Assembly: GCF_000499385.1 (NCBI RefSeq)
Contig: NW_013651788.1
Location: forward strand, 40,802 to 104,801
Direction: 5' to 3'
DNA length: 64,000 nucleotides
Source of the DNA: Eimeria necatrix
Taxonomy: Eukaryota > Apicomplexa > Conoidasida > Eucoccidiorida > Eimeriidae
Both the position numbers and the translations under genes were made by a program. The notes beneath the pieces are model-generated. The model searched no databases and was not told where the DNA came from. It worked only from the letters and a program-made list of their open reading frames with translations. Position 1 is the stretch's first letter; every line of letters begins with the position of its first letter. Shown here in pieces: positions 1-10,846 of this stretch.

Positions 1-32
<32 letters not shown>

Positions 33-477
33 TCCGCTGCACAGGGCGCCTCTCTTTCTTGCTCTGCAGCTGCAGCTGCAGCAGCAGCGGCATCTGCTGC
101 AGCTGGTTCTTCTCCTTGCTGCTGTCGCTGCTTTTGCTGCTGCTGCTTTTGCCGCTGCTGCTGCTGCTGCTGCTGCTTTTGCTGCTGCTGCTGCTGCTGG
201 AGAAGCTTGAACTCAAAGAAGCAGCTGAGGTTTCCTTCTGCTGCAGCTCTGTTTACGAGCTGCGTGCGCTGCTGCGCGTCTGCGTCAGCCACAGCAGCAG
301 CAACTTTTGCTGCTGCTGCTGCTCTGCTTCTGGCCTTGAAGCAGTGCCCCAAAGCATGTGCAGCAGCAACACGGCGAACAGCAGCAGCAGCAAAAGGGTT
401 TTCGTGGGGGTAAAGACAATCTGCATAGGAGTGCAGCAAATGGTACAGCCGCTCCAGACACGCGGGCAGCCCGCCCC

Positions 478-525
<48 letters not shown>

Positions 526-741
526 GCTTGAGGACTGGGTAGTCTGCTTCGGCCAAGGGCGAGCGCTGCTGCTGCAGCAAACGGCGAAGACCCTCAGCAA
601 CAAAGTGTGGGGCCCCATAAGCGTCTACGGGGAAGGGGCCCAGCTGTCCGTACACCGCAAGGGGGTCTGCAGGCGCTTGCTGCTGCAGCACGCCCTCGAG
701 GAACGTCTTGCTGCTGCTGCTGCTGCTGCTGCTGTTGGGGG

Positions 742-777
<36 letters not shown>

Positions 778-864
778 GCGAGGCCAGCGCGGGGTTTGGA
801 GTCACGCGGGACAAGCGAGTGGTGAAAGGCGCGCAGTCAGGAAGCGACAAGGTGACCTCCTCCA

Positions 865-905
<41 letters not shown>

Positions 906-1142
906 AGGGCGAACGGCGAGGCAGGGCAGAAGGCAGTGCCTGCAAGGCTCTCCACGCATGCGTCCAGAAAGCTGCCTCCAGCATAAGTGCTGCTGCTGCT
1001 GCTGCTGTCGCTGCGCTTAGCTTTTGTGCTGCTGCTGCTGCTGCTGCTGCTGCTTCGCTGCTGCACGAACAGCTGCCGCGCAGCAGCAGCAGCGTCGTCC
1101 AGCTCCTCGTCGAAAGTGCAGGAGAAGTCTAATGGCGGCAGC

Positions 1143-1178
<36 letters not shown>

Positions 1179-1293
1179 CGGTCCCGGTCGCCTTTAGCAG
1201 CAGCAGCAGCACCTGCTGCTGCTGCTGCTAGCTGCGCTGCAGCCCTCGCCAGGCCGAAGGCCTCGAGCGTGAACCGGCTCTGCTTTGCTGGAT

Positions 1294-1328
<35 letters not shown>

Positions 1329-1592
1329 TCGTCGTCTTCTGATTCTGCTGCTTCTTCTGCTGCTGCTTCTCCCTCGGATATGTCCTCATCTGCTTCAGTC
1401 TCTTCATCTGTTGCTGCTGCTGATTCTGCTGCTGCACTCAGATCCGAGTCTGAAGCAGCATCTCCTGCCTCCCCGTCATCTTGCTGCTGCTGCTGCTGCT
1501 GCAGCTCCTCTTCTGCTGCTGCGCTGCTGCTGCTGTCTTCTCCCTCGCTGTCGTCGCTGAGGACTCCCCGTGCTGCAGCAGACGGAGGGACA

Positions 1593-1627
<35 letters not shown>

Positions 1628-1978
1628 TCCTGCTGCACCCTTGGAGGGGGCAAAGTGCAGGGCCTGCAGCAGGCGCTGCAGCTTCCTTTGGGGCTGCTGC
1701 CTGGCAGCAGCAGCAGCTTCTCTGCGCTGCTTCTTCTGCTGCCGCAGCTGCTGCTGCTGCTGCTCCTCGAGCTCCTTCTGCTGCTGCCTGCGCCTTCGTT
1801 TCTCTTCCTTTTTCTGCTGCTTCTGCTGCTGCTTCTGCTGCTTCTTCAGCCTCTTCTGCTGCCGCTCTTGCTGCTGCTGCAGCTCAACAGCAGCTTCGTA
1901 GCGGCTCAGCAGCGAAAGATATCCCCCCCCCCTTCGCTTGCGGCCAAAGCCCCCCCTCAGCTTCACCTTCTTTGCCAT
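1..1978 (-). CDS. UTP25/DEF-like small-subunit processome protein, N-terminal part, cut by the window edge
   Basis: Read on the minus strand from ATG at 1978 (MAKKVKLRGGFGRKRRGG). One continuous frame then runs to base 1, provided one base is removed from a run of ten C (1923-1932). After the basic start come a Gln/Lys-rich coiled-coil-like stretch, acidic blocks (SDDEGED, EETEADEDISEGE), poly-Ala and poly-Ser tracts, and a conserved-looking segment: YHLLHSYADCLYPHENPF followed by HALGHCFKARSRA. That pattern resembles the UTP25/DEF motif (a Tyr-Asp-x-Tyr-Pro segment, then His-Ala-Leu-Asn-His, then Lys-x-Arg), which in yeast and vertebrates belongs to the nucleolar small-subunit processome. 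This assignment is from remembered family patterns. The helicase-like C-terminal region would lie outside the window. A telomere-like tract lies directly upstream of the start codon. Confidence 0.55.
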
Positions 1979-1981
1979 TAT

Positions 1982-2019
1982 CTAAACCCTAAACCCTAAA
2001 CCCTAAACCCTAAACCCTA
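1982..2019. repeat. Telomere-like AAACCCT tract, about 5 copies
   Basis: Perfect AAACCCT heptamers start 3 bases upstream of the minus-strand start codon at 1978. Interstitial telomere-like tracts of this type are known in Eimeria. Confidence 0.95.
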
Positions 2020-2609
2020 GAGCTGAGGCCCTGAAGGCGTTGAAGATCGGCCGCTGCTGCTGCGTCGACGCAGCGGCAGCAGCAGAAGCAAATGCTGCGC
2101 CTTGCTGCTGCTAATTGGTGGGCCTTAAGCTGCTTCACCGCAGCTGCAGCAGCTGCCGTTGCTGCTGCTGCTGCTGCAGCCGCAGCTGCAGCAGTTTCTG
2201 CTGCTGCTGGGGGGGCCCCCTGTGGGGCCGAGGGCCTCCTGTGTCCTTCTGCTGCGCTGCAGAGGCCCTCTATCAGCTGCTGCAGCAGCTGCAGCAGCAA
2301 AATACAATATTACATGAAAACTGAATTCAAATAAAATAAAAAACGTGAAAGGGTCTCTAGATAACGATTGGATCTCCAGTTGTTGCTGCTGGTGCTGCAT
2401 GCGACAGCAGATCCGCAGCACCGCAGCCGCTCACTAGCAGCAGCAGCAGCAGCAGCAGCAGTAGCAGCAGCAGCAGCGGCAGCAGCAACAATGCAGCAAC
2501 CGCAGCAACCTGCATCAAATCTCGTAAAATTTTGAAAGTTTGTTGCAGTCGCTCACGCGGAGTGTCTGTTTGACGTGGAGGCATTGCTGTTACGCCTAGC
2601 TGCTTCTCA

Positions 2610-2644
<35 letters not shown>

Positions 2645-2792
2645 AGCTGCTGCTGCTGCTGCTACTGCTAAAGTGGCCGCTGCTGCCACAGCTGTTTTGC
2701 TCGCCATCACTGCTGCTTCTTGCGAGTTTGAGCGCCCGTAAGAGGCGGCAGCAGCAGCAGCAACTCCTGCAGCTCAGCTGCCGCGCCTCGCA
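2020..2792. other. No confident gene; CAG/CTG-rich spacer
   Basis: Both strands have open frames here, but they are mostly poly-Ala, poly-Leu or poly-Ser with no conserved-looking segment. A short AT-rich island lies at about 2300-2370. It could hold the promoter of the minus-strand gene at 1978 or the plus-strand gene at 2834, or untranslated exons. Nothing more specific is visible. Confidence 0.6.
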
Positions 2793-2832
2793 CCCAAACC
2801 CTAAACCCTAAACCCTAAACCCTAAACCCTAG
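2793..2832. repeat. Telomere-like AAACCCT tract abutting a start codon
   Basis: About five AAACCCT heptamers, ending in CCCTAGG directly before the ATG at 2834. Confidence 0.95.
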
Positions 2833-2833
2833 G

Positions 2834-3682
2834 ATGTCAGCGCGGGCCCAGGGAGAGAATATGGCCCCGCAGCTGCTGGGGCGCTCCAGGGCGGAGCGGC
2901 TGCTGGACGGGGTATATGCGCGGCAGCGGCTGCTGCTGCGGAAGCGGCGGCGGCAGCAGCAGCAGCAGCAGCAGCAGCAGATTCTGCTGCCGGAGGAGCG
3001 AGCTGCGAGGCGGCGCGTGCTGATTAAGGCGCCTCCTTCGAAGGAGGAGCAGCAGCGGCAGCAGCAGCAGCAGCAGCAGCAGCGGGCAGCAGCAGCAGCA
3101 GCAGCAGCAAAAGCTGGGGTGTCTGTACAGAGGGCCCTGCGCGATCTCATAGAAAAGCACTTCCGCAGCAAAGGAAAGTATGCGAAGGCTGTGCGGCTGC
3201 TGCAGCAGATGTGGGGTGCCTACTTCAGCAGCAGCAGCAGCAGCAGCAGCAGACCTTTCTTTGGGGCTCTTGTTGCTGCTGCTTCCTCAGATCTTGCATA
3301 TTCAGATCCCCAGGGAAGACAGGCTGTGTCTTCTCTTTTCAAGGAGCGCGTGCTGCCGCTGCTGCAGCAGCAGCAGCAGCAGCAGCAGGAGAAGGCAGAG
3401 GCCTTCCTCAGACTCGCCGACGCCCGCAAGCAGCAGCAGCAGCAGCGCCTGCAGCAGGAGCTTGCTGCGTCTGCCTTCCCGCTGCACAGCAGCAATTCCA
3501 GCTTCTACAGCAGCAGAAGCAGCAGCAGCATGCTGCAGCAGCGAGCCAACGCTGCAGCAGCACAGGACGTGGCGGAAGCTGCTGCTGCGGCTGTCATGCG
3601 CGCGGAAATCGCAGCGCAGCAGCAACCGCAGCAGCAGCAGCAGCAAGAGCAGCAGGAACCTGCAGGTGAGGGCGCTGCGAAT

Positions 3683-3728
<46 letters not shown>

Positions 3729-3990
3729 GGGCAGCAGAACTTAGCCAAGAGCTGGTAGATTTGCTGCAGCTGCTGCGGGTTCGCTGCGTGGTGCATCCGC
3801 AGCTAGAGACAGATGATGCATTTCAGTTTAGTGCTGCTGTTATGGAGCTGCGGCTGCTGCTGCAGCAGCTGCAGCAGCAGCAGCAGCAGCAAGACGAGGA
3901 GGAGTCGCTGGAGGAGGGCTGGGACTCCGAAGAAGAAATGGAAGAGCAGAATGCTGAGGAAGAGGCGCCGCAGAGGAAGCAGCCCAGGCT

Positions 3991-4041
<51 letters not shown>

Positions 4042-4157
4042 GCAGCGAGAGGAGCAGCAGCAGTCCAGTGACCCCAGCGCGTCGGTAGGTCGCCGCAACA
4101 GCAGCACAGGCAGCAGCAACGGCGACGGAGGCATCAGCCAAAACAACAGCTCAGCTG

Positions 4158-4201
<44 letters not shown>

Positions 4202-4573
4202 GGCAGCAGCAGCAGCAGCTCGGACGGCGTTTGGCGCGTCAAAACTGAGCAAGCGGATAATGCGGGCGAGGCTGAGAAGCCGCCTGCAGCAGCAGCAGCA
4301 GCAGCAGAAACAGCAGCAGCAGCAGCAGTTGCAGAAACAGCAGCAGCAGATGCAGCAGCAGCAGCTGGGGGTGCTGCTGCTTCTGATGCTGCAGATAGAG
4401 AGGAAGCTGCTGCTGCAGCAGAGGATGCAGTGACGAGAGGCGAAGGGGCAGCAGGAGAGGCAGCAGCAGCAGCAGCAAAAGCAGCAGCAGCAGCAGAGGA
4501 AGCAGCAGCAGCAGATGATGCAGCAGCAGAAGAAGAGTGGCCTCTTCCCTTAGGGTGCGGCAGTAAACCCTAG
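2834..4573 (+). CDS. Unrecognised Gln/Ser/Ala-rich protein (579 aa, single exon)
   Basis: A long plus-strand frame begins MSARAQGENMAPQLLGRSR. Non-repeat islands look like real protein: RAERLLDGVYARQRLLLRKR, VSVQRALRDLIEKHFRSKGK, YAKAVRLLQQMWGAYF, RPFFGALVAAASSDLAYSD, AVSSLFKERVLPLL, HPQLETDDAFQFSAAVMELR and an acidic run (EEGWDSEEEMEEQNAEEE). Poly-Gln, poly-Ser and poly-Ala tracts up to about 17 residues separate them. No known domain was recognised; helical islands plus an acidic region would suit a nuclear protein, but that is a guess. The last residues (GSKP, stop) are read from a telomere-like AAACCCTAG, so the true end could be an upstream splice donor. A diverged fragment of the MWGAYF..PFFG region lies at 7133-7215. 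Confidence 0.6.
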
Positions 4574-5030
4574 CTGCCAAACCGCTAGCCGTAAACTCTC
4601 ACCCCCAGGCTCTAAACCCTAAACCCTAGGGCTCAAACCCTAAACCCTAGGCCCCAAACCCTAAACCCTAGGCCCCAAACCCTAAACCCTCAATCTTGAG
4701 AAGCAGCCTCACCAGGGAAGCAGTGCTGCGCAGCAGCCGGGCCCTGGCTTCGCAGCCTAGGGTTTACGAGTAGGCCAGGATTTGGGGTTTAGGGTTTAGG
4801 GTTTAGGGTTTAGGGTTTAGGGTTTAGGGTTTGTGTGGCTTCAGGAAACAGGCCATTCTCGTGCTGAGCAAATGCTTCTTCCTTGACGCTCTCTCTACAG
4901 TCTTTGCATTCCGCACGGTGAGCCGTTATTAGGGTTTAGGGTTTAGGGTTTAGGGTTTGGGGTTTAGGGTTTAAGGCCAAGGGCTAGGGGTTTAGGGTTT
5001 AGAGTCTAGGGTTTAGGGTTTAGGACTCGG
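4574..5030. repeat. Cluster of telomere-like tracts in both orientations
   Basis: AAACCCT-type units (about 4600-4690, partly degenerate, e.g. AGGCCCC spacers) face AGGGTTT-type units (about 4782-4832 and 4928-5024). The two orientations are separated by about 90 bases of unique sequence around 4691-4780. There is no gene in this stretch. Confidence 0.9.
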
Positions 5031-5105
5031 ATGTTCGACTGTAGGTTCCTTGGGCGCGCGCCTCTGTGGATCAGCTCTTCCAGCAAGCATACAGGCATCG
5101 GTAAG

Positions 5106-5145
<40 letters not shown>

Positions 5146-5515
5146 AGTGCTGCTTCCAGAGCTGCTGCTGCTACTGCTGCAACCACTGCTGCTGCCAGCA
5201 CTGCTGCTGCCAGCACTGCTGCTGTTGCTGCTGCTGCTGCTTCTAGCTTGCAGCAGTAATGTTTATTGCTGCAGCTGTGAGTGCAGCGTGTGCTGCTACA
5301 GCAGCAGCGCCCTGCGCCGCCGTTGCTGCAGCAGCAGCAGCTGGAGCAGCAGCAGCAGCAGCAGCAGCACGAGCAGCGGGAGCAGCAGCTAGTGCTTTTC
5401 TGTGGGGTTGCTGCTTTGCTTTAGGCATCTCTTCAACGACAGCGAGGCGCAGCAAATTGCTGTCTGGCAGGCAGAGCTAAAGGCCAGCTCAGGTGCGCTG
5501 CTGCTGCTGCTGCTC

Positions 5516-5565
<50 letters not shown>

Positions 5566-5657
5566 GAAGCTCGGGCCGGGGGAGTGCAGTTGCAGGTTCA
5601 CGTGCCGCTGGTCTTGCACTCTGTATCCTTGGGCGCTGTTGCTGCCGTTGCTGCTGT

Positions 5658-5689
<32 letters not shown>

Positions 5690-5826
5690 CGTATTGAGCA
5701 GTGGGTTTCTTTCATCCTGTGTTGCTGCTGCAGCGCCGACAGGCACTGCTGCTGCTGCATTTGCTATTGGAGAAGCAGCAGTTCCTGTCAAAGATGCCAG
5801 GGAGGAGAGAATTCTTACCGAACACG
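5031..5826 (+). CDS. Probable spliced gene, structure unresolved
   Basis: ATG at 5031 follows a telomere-like tract and opens an exon (MFDCRFLGRAPLWISSSSK...) ending at a GTAAGT donor at 5101. Two later segments have clean splice borders and non-repetitive coding content. One is 5424-5491 (TTTAG acceptor, GTGCGC donor; one frame reads HLFNDSEAQQIAVWQAELKA). The other is 5734-5826 (CTGCAG acceptor, GTAAGC donor; one frame ends VPVKDAREERILTEHG). CTG arrays lie between them as expected for introns here. I could not join all exons in one consistent phase, nor recognise the product, and the 3' end is unknown. Confidence 0.3.
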
Positions 5827-6197
5827 GTAAGCTGCTGCTGCTGCTGCTGCTGCTGCCGCTGCTGCTGTTGCTGCTGCCAGTGCTGGTGGTGGCGGTGCTG
5901 CTGTTGCTGCTGGTGCTAATGCTGACGGTGGTTGTGCTGCTGCTGCCGCTGCTTCTGGTGCTGCTGCTGGCGCTTCTGGTGCTGCTGCTGCCCGTGCTGC
6001 TGCTGCTGCTTCCGCTGCAGTTTGGTGTGCTGCTGCATGGTGGAGGTGCTGCTGCTGCGTAGTGGAGGTGCTGCTGCTGACGGGAAGTGCTGCTGCTGCT
6101 GCAAAACGTTCTAGTGCCTGTGCAGCCGCAGCGTGACTAGCTGCTGCAGCGCAGCAGAGATCTGCTGCTGCTGGTGTCTCCGCCTTCTTAAGGTGCT

Positions 6198-6233
<36 letters not shown>

Positions 6234-6956
6234 CTGTTTTTTGCAGGCTCAGTCACCTGGTCTCGTAAGCAGTGCGGCTGCTGACCTGCAGCAGCAGCAA
6301 TGCAGCTGGATCGAGTGTCTCTGCTGTATGCAGCAATAGCAGCAGCAGCAGCAGCAGCGGCCGCACTTCCGCAGCAACAGCAGCAGCAGCAGCAGCAGCG
6401 GCCGCACTTCCGCAGCAGCAGCAGCAGCAGCGGCCGCACTTCCGCAGCAGCAGCAGCAGCCGCAGCAGCCCGTGCTGCCGCTGCTGCTGTTGAAACATTT
6501 TTAATTTTAGCTGGCAGCAGCAGCAGTAGCTTGCTACTGCTGCATGTGCAAAACAGTGAGGTGTATGTTCACCTCATTCCATTTGGTTGCCGCAGCAGCT
6601 GCAGCAGCAGCTGCAGCAATAGCAGCTTCAACAGCAGCAGCTGCAGCTGCAGTAGCAGCAGCAGCAACAGCAGCAGCACTCCTGGCTCTCGCCAGGGAGT
6701 GCGGCGTTTGAATAGAGCTTTCTTCCTTTGTTGTATTTGCTGCATGCATTTAGCAGCAGCAGCAAACGCTTCTTGTCATTTGGCTATTGTTGCCGTGCAG
6801 TTTTATTCCTTTCGTCGCTGCTGCTCGCGTTGCTGCTGCTGCTGCTCGGAGTGCTGCTGCTGCTGCTGCTGCTGCTAGGCCTGTGCTTTTAGCAAGCGCA
6901 GACACCGAAGGTTCAGCAGCTACGCAGCTGCTCCGCGCAGCGCAACGTCTCCTGAC

Positions 6957-7008
<52 letters not shown>

Positions 7009-7083
7009 CTAGTAGTTAGCACCGACTGGCCAGCAGCCAAGTGCCTCAGCAGCCTATCGCTGCTTGTTCTGGGTTTGCTGTTC

Positions 7084-7120
<37 letters not shown>

Positions 7121-7132
7121 GGAGCAAGTAAG
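5827..7132. other. CAG/CTG-rich stretch without a confident gene
   Basis: Arrays change strand repeatedly (CTG to about 6240, CAG around 6290-6480, mixed after). A possible acceptor (TTTTTTGCAG) ends at 6246 and may lead to another exon of the locus at 5031. A near-perfect hairpin (CACTCCTGGC with GCCAGGGAGTG) lies at about 6678-6703. No protein was recognised. Confidence 0.5.
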
Positions 7133-7215
7133 AAAGGCAAAAGAGGCCCCAAAGAAAGGTTTGCTGCTGCTGCTGCTGCTGCTGCTGCTGAAACAGGCAC
7201 TCCACATCTGCTGCA
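7133..7215 (-). pseudogene. Diverged duplicate fragment of the gene at 2834
   Basis: On the minus strand this reads CAGCAGATGTGGAGTGCCTG, a CAG array, then CAAACCTTTCTTTGGGGCC. It matches the plus-strand region 3206-3268, with only a few differences outside the triplet array. Translated it gives QQMWSACF, Ser array, KPFFGA against QQMWGAYF, Ser array, RPFFGA. Similarity stops on both sides, so it looks like a relic of a short duplication rather than a paralogous gene. Confidence 0.6.
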
Positions 7216-7745
7216 CGCAGCAGGCCAGCAGGCAGCAGGTTTTGCGCCTGTTGTTTGCTGCTGCTTCTTGTTTGGGTCTGCTGCTGCTGCGTGCCTAATT
7301 ACTGCTGCTGCTGTTTCTTTTGGTCTGCTGCTGCTGCTCTATTTGCTGCCACTTCGCTGCTCCTCTGCGTCTGCCTTCTGCTGCTGCTAAGCTGTGCTGC
7401 TCTTTGGGGGCCCTAGATGACGGGCTCCAGAGCAGCAGCAGCAGCAGGTGCAGCAGCAGCAGCAACAGGTGCAGCAGCAGCAGGTGCAACAGCAGCAGCA
7501 GATGCATTATCGACAGCAGCGGGTGCGCCAACAAGGGCAGCAGGCGTATCAGCAGCAGCAGCAGCAAATGTGCTTCTGTATCTCTATTGCGTGGGCCCGC
7601 AGCATCAGCAGCAGCAGCAGACAAGTGCCTCAGAAGCAGCAGATGCATCAGCAGCAGCAGCAGCAGACAATTGCCTCAGCAGCAGCAGCTGCATCGGCAG
7701 CAGCAGGCAGTCTAAAGCTTGTTGCAGACACCAAGAGTTTAAAAC
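7216..7745. other. CAG/CTG-rich stretch without a confident gene
   Basis: Several open frames on both strands are dominated by Ala, Gln, Ser or Leu repeats. No conserved segment or consistent exon chain was found. Confidence 0.5.
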
Positions 7746-7749
7746 TGCA

Positions 7750-7868
7750 TTGAAATAATAATACTAATACTAACAACAGTAATAATAATAAATAAATAAA
7801 TAAAAATAAATAATAAATAATAAATAATAAACAATAAATAATAAACAATAAATAATAATAATAATTAA
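7750..7868. repeat. AT-rich simple repeat (TAATAA/AAATAAA)
   Basis: Runs of AATAAT, AAATAAATAA and AATAAACAATAA units, with no coding potential. Confidence 0.9.
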
Positions 7869-7905
7869 TTTGATGCCTCCAGACGCACTCGTGCGGCTGC
7901 AGGCC

Positions 7906-7925
7906 TGAGGTGTACGTACACCTCA
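7906..7925. other. 20-bp perfect palindrome TGAGGTGTACGTACACCTCA
   Basis: The sequence equals its own reverse complement. Imperfect relatives occur at 6557-6576, 20269-20285, 31852-31868 and 56181-56199. Its role is unknown; it could be a protein-binding site or a relic of a dispersed element. Confidence 0.8.
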
Positions 7926-7998
7926 AAAACCCCACAGAGGCGCTTCTCGGCCATCTGCAGCAAAGTAGCTTTCCCCGGTTCAAAACAACTAGATCTAA

Positions 7999-8059
<61 letters not shown>

Positions 8060-8104
8060 ATCCTAACGCTGCTGCCGATAACGCTGCTGCTGCTGCTGCT
8101 GCTG

Positions 8105-8357
8105 CTACTCGAGAGCCACCTGAGCTCCAGCGGCCTCCAGCTTCGCCTTCAGCTTCTCGGCCTCAGCAATCGGGACACCTGCAGCAGCAGCAGCAGCAGA
8201 GCACAGCAACAAGCGTCAGCAGCAGCAGCAGCAGCAGAACAACAAGCGTCAGCAGCAGCAGCAGAGCACAGCAACAAGCAGGAGCAGCAGCAGCAGCAGA
8301 GCACAACAAAAAGCGTCAGCAGCAGCAGCAGCAGCAGCAGAGCACAACAACAAGCGT

Positions 8358-8398
<41 letters not shown>

Positions 8399-9134
8399 GA
8401 TACACGGGAAGAGCAGCTCGCCTCCCCTTCAGTAAGCACGGTAGATTAATGAATAATAAAAGAATAAATAAATTAAAAAATAAAAAATAATAAATGAGTT
8501 TAAAATGAATTCACTGATGAATATTAATGAATGAATAAATTGCACATCAAATGACAAATAATAATAAAAGAATTAAAAAAAAGAAGAAAAATAAAATAAA
8601 ATAAAATCAAATAAATCAAATAAAAGAAATAAAAGAGCAGCAAATAAAGAAATAAAAGAAATAAAAGAACAAAGAAGCAGCAAATAAAGAAAAATAAAAT
8701 AAAGAGCAGCAAATAAAGAAACAAGAAGCAGCAAATAAAGAAACAAGAAGCAGCAAATAAAGAAACAAAGAGCAGCAAATAAAGAAATAAAGAGCAGCAA
8801 ACTAAAACAAATAATAAACAGCAAATTGAAAGAAACGAGAGAAATAAAACAAATAAGGAGCAGCAAATAAATAAATAAGAAGCAGCAAAAACAAATAAAA
8901 TAAAACAAAATAAATAAAGGAGCAGCAAATCAAAAACAAGAAGCAGCAAATGTAAAAAGAGTTCTTTCCTTTTTTAATTATTTTGGGGGATTGTTCAACA
9001 AGTTCTTTTGCTTCCTTCAATCCAAGAGCAGCAATTGCTCGGACTTCTTTCACAACAGCAACTTTTTTGCTGCTGTCAAACCCCAGCAGCTTCAGAGTCA
9101 CTGCTGCCTTCTTTTCTGCTGCAGCAGCCCCACA

Positions 9135-9166
<32 letters not shown>

Positions 9167-10044
9167 CAGCAGCAGCAGCAGCAGCGAGGGCGTCAAGCTC
9201 AAAGCAGCAGCACACACAGGGTGAGGCTTGCTGCTGCAGCAGCAACTGCAGCAGCAACTGCAGCAGCAATTGCAGCAGCAGCAGCAGCAGCTGCTGCTGC
9301 TGCTGAGAGTGTTCGGGCTGTTGCTGCTGCTGCTGTCGCGTACCTTCTGGAGGTGCAGCAGCTGCGGAGCCACCCGCTGCTGGTGCTGCTTCTGCTGCTG
9401 CTGCAGCAGCAGGAGGAGCAGCAGCAGCAGCAGGCATCGCCCCTCCAGCAGCAAACCTGTGGGGGAAAGAACGCCACACACAGCAGCAGGGGCAGCAGCA
9501 GCAACTGCAGCACGAGCAACTGCAGCAGGGGCAGCAGCAGCAACTGCAGCAGGAGTTCAAGCGGTACGCAGGAGAAACACAGAAGCAAATAAACGGCAGC
9601 AGCAAAAGTGACAAAAGGAATTAAAATAATAAAAGAAATTAAAATAATAAAAGGAAATTAATAAAAAGAAATTAAAATGATAAAAAGAGATTAAAATAAT
9701 AGAATAAATTAAACGGAAGAGAGAAGACACAACTCTAATAACATGAAGCAAAATCAAATTAATAAAATGAAATAAAATAAAATAAAATAAAATAAAATAA
9801 AATAAAACAAAATAAAATAAAATAAAATAAAATAAAATAAAATAAAATAAAATAAAAAGAAGCAAGAAGAAAAAAGAAACAAAAGAAAACAGAGGCGAGT
9901 CCAATGCGCTGGGGCAGCAGCAGCAGCAGCAGCAGCCACAGCAGCAGCAGCAGCAGCAGCAAAGACAGCCAGGGACCGAAGGAAGCTAGAATAAAAACAA
10001 GTAATTAAATAATCAATTAATCAATTAATTCAACATTTATTACT

Positions 10045-10134
<90 letters not shown>

Positions 10135-10799
10135 AAAGCAAATAAAGAAAGCAGCAGCAGCAAATCGGAGAAGACCCCGTAAACCAAGAAAGCAGCAAAC
10201 AGCAAATAAACAAATAAATAAATAAAACTAATCAATTAGCTAATTAATTAATTAATTACTTAATTAATTGATTAATTAATTAATTAATTAATCAAACAAA
10301 CAAATAAACAGATAAATAAATAAAATAATTAATTAATTAATTAATTAATTAATTAATTAATTAATTAATTAATTAATTAGTTATTTAATTACCCAAAACC
10401 CCCAGCAGCAAGTTGGCCAGCAAAAAGACTGGAGGGGTGGGGGAAAGGAGAACGCCCAGCAGCAACAGCAGCATTAAACGCGGGGCCTGCAAACCCTAAA
10501 CCCTAAACCCTAAACCCTAAACCCTAAACCCTAAACCCTAAACCCTAAACCCTAAACAGCTGTCGTAAGCCGGAAGTGTTCGACGAGGTAGCGTCGAACG
10601 CAGGCTGTAAACCCTTAGTCTACAGCCAAGCCAATCCCTAAACCCTAAACCCTAAACCCTAAACCCTAAACCCTAAACCCTAGGGCCCCGCCAGCCCTAC
10701 CGCCTCCTCGCTGCGCCAACTTCTCCTGGCAGAGGTCGCAGAGATCTGCTGCTTCAATTAGCGTCAAGTTCATCACCTCATCAACAAGGCGCAGCACCT

Positions 10800-10846
<47 letters not shown>

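Noticed and set aside
59..1901. Long plus-strand open frames in the first 2 kb
   Set aside because: They are poly-Ala/Leu/Cys readings of the antisense of a well-behaved minus-strand protein with natural residues and UTP25-like motifs.
8190..8400. CRISPR-like array
   Set aside because: Units are contiguous CAG-type tandem repeats with no spacers, in an intron of a eukaryotic gene.
10491..10684. True chromosome end
   Set aside because: The telomere-like tracts are short, occur in both orientations across the window, and are followed by ordinary genes.
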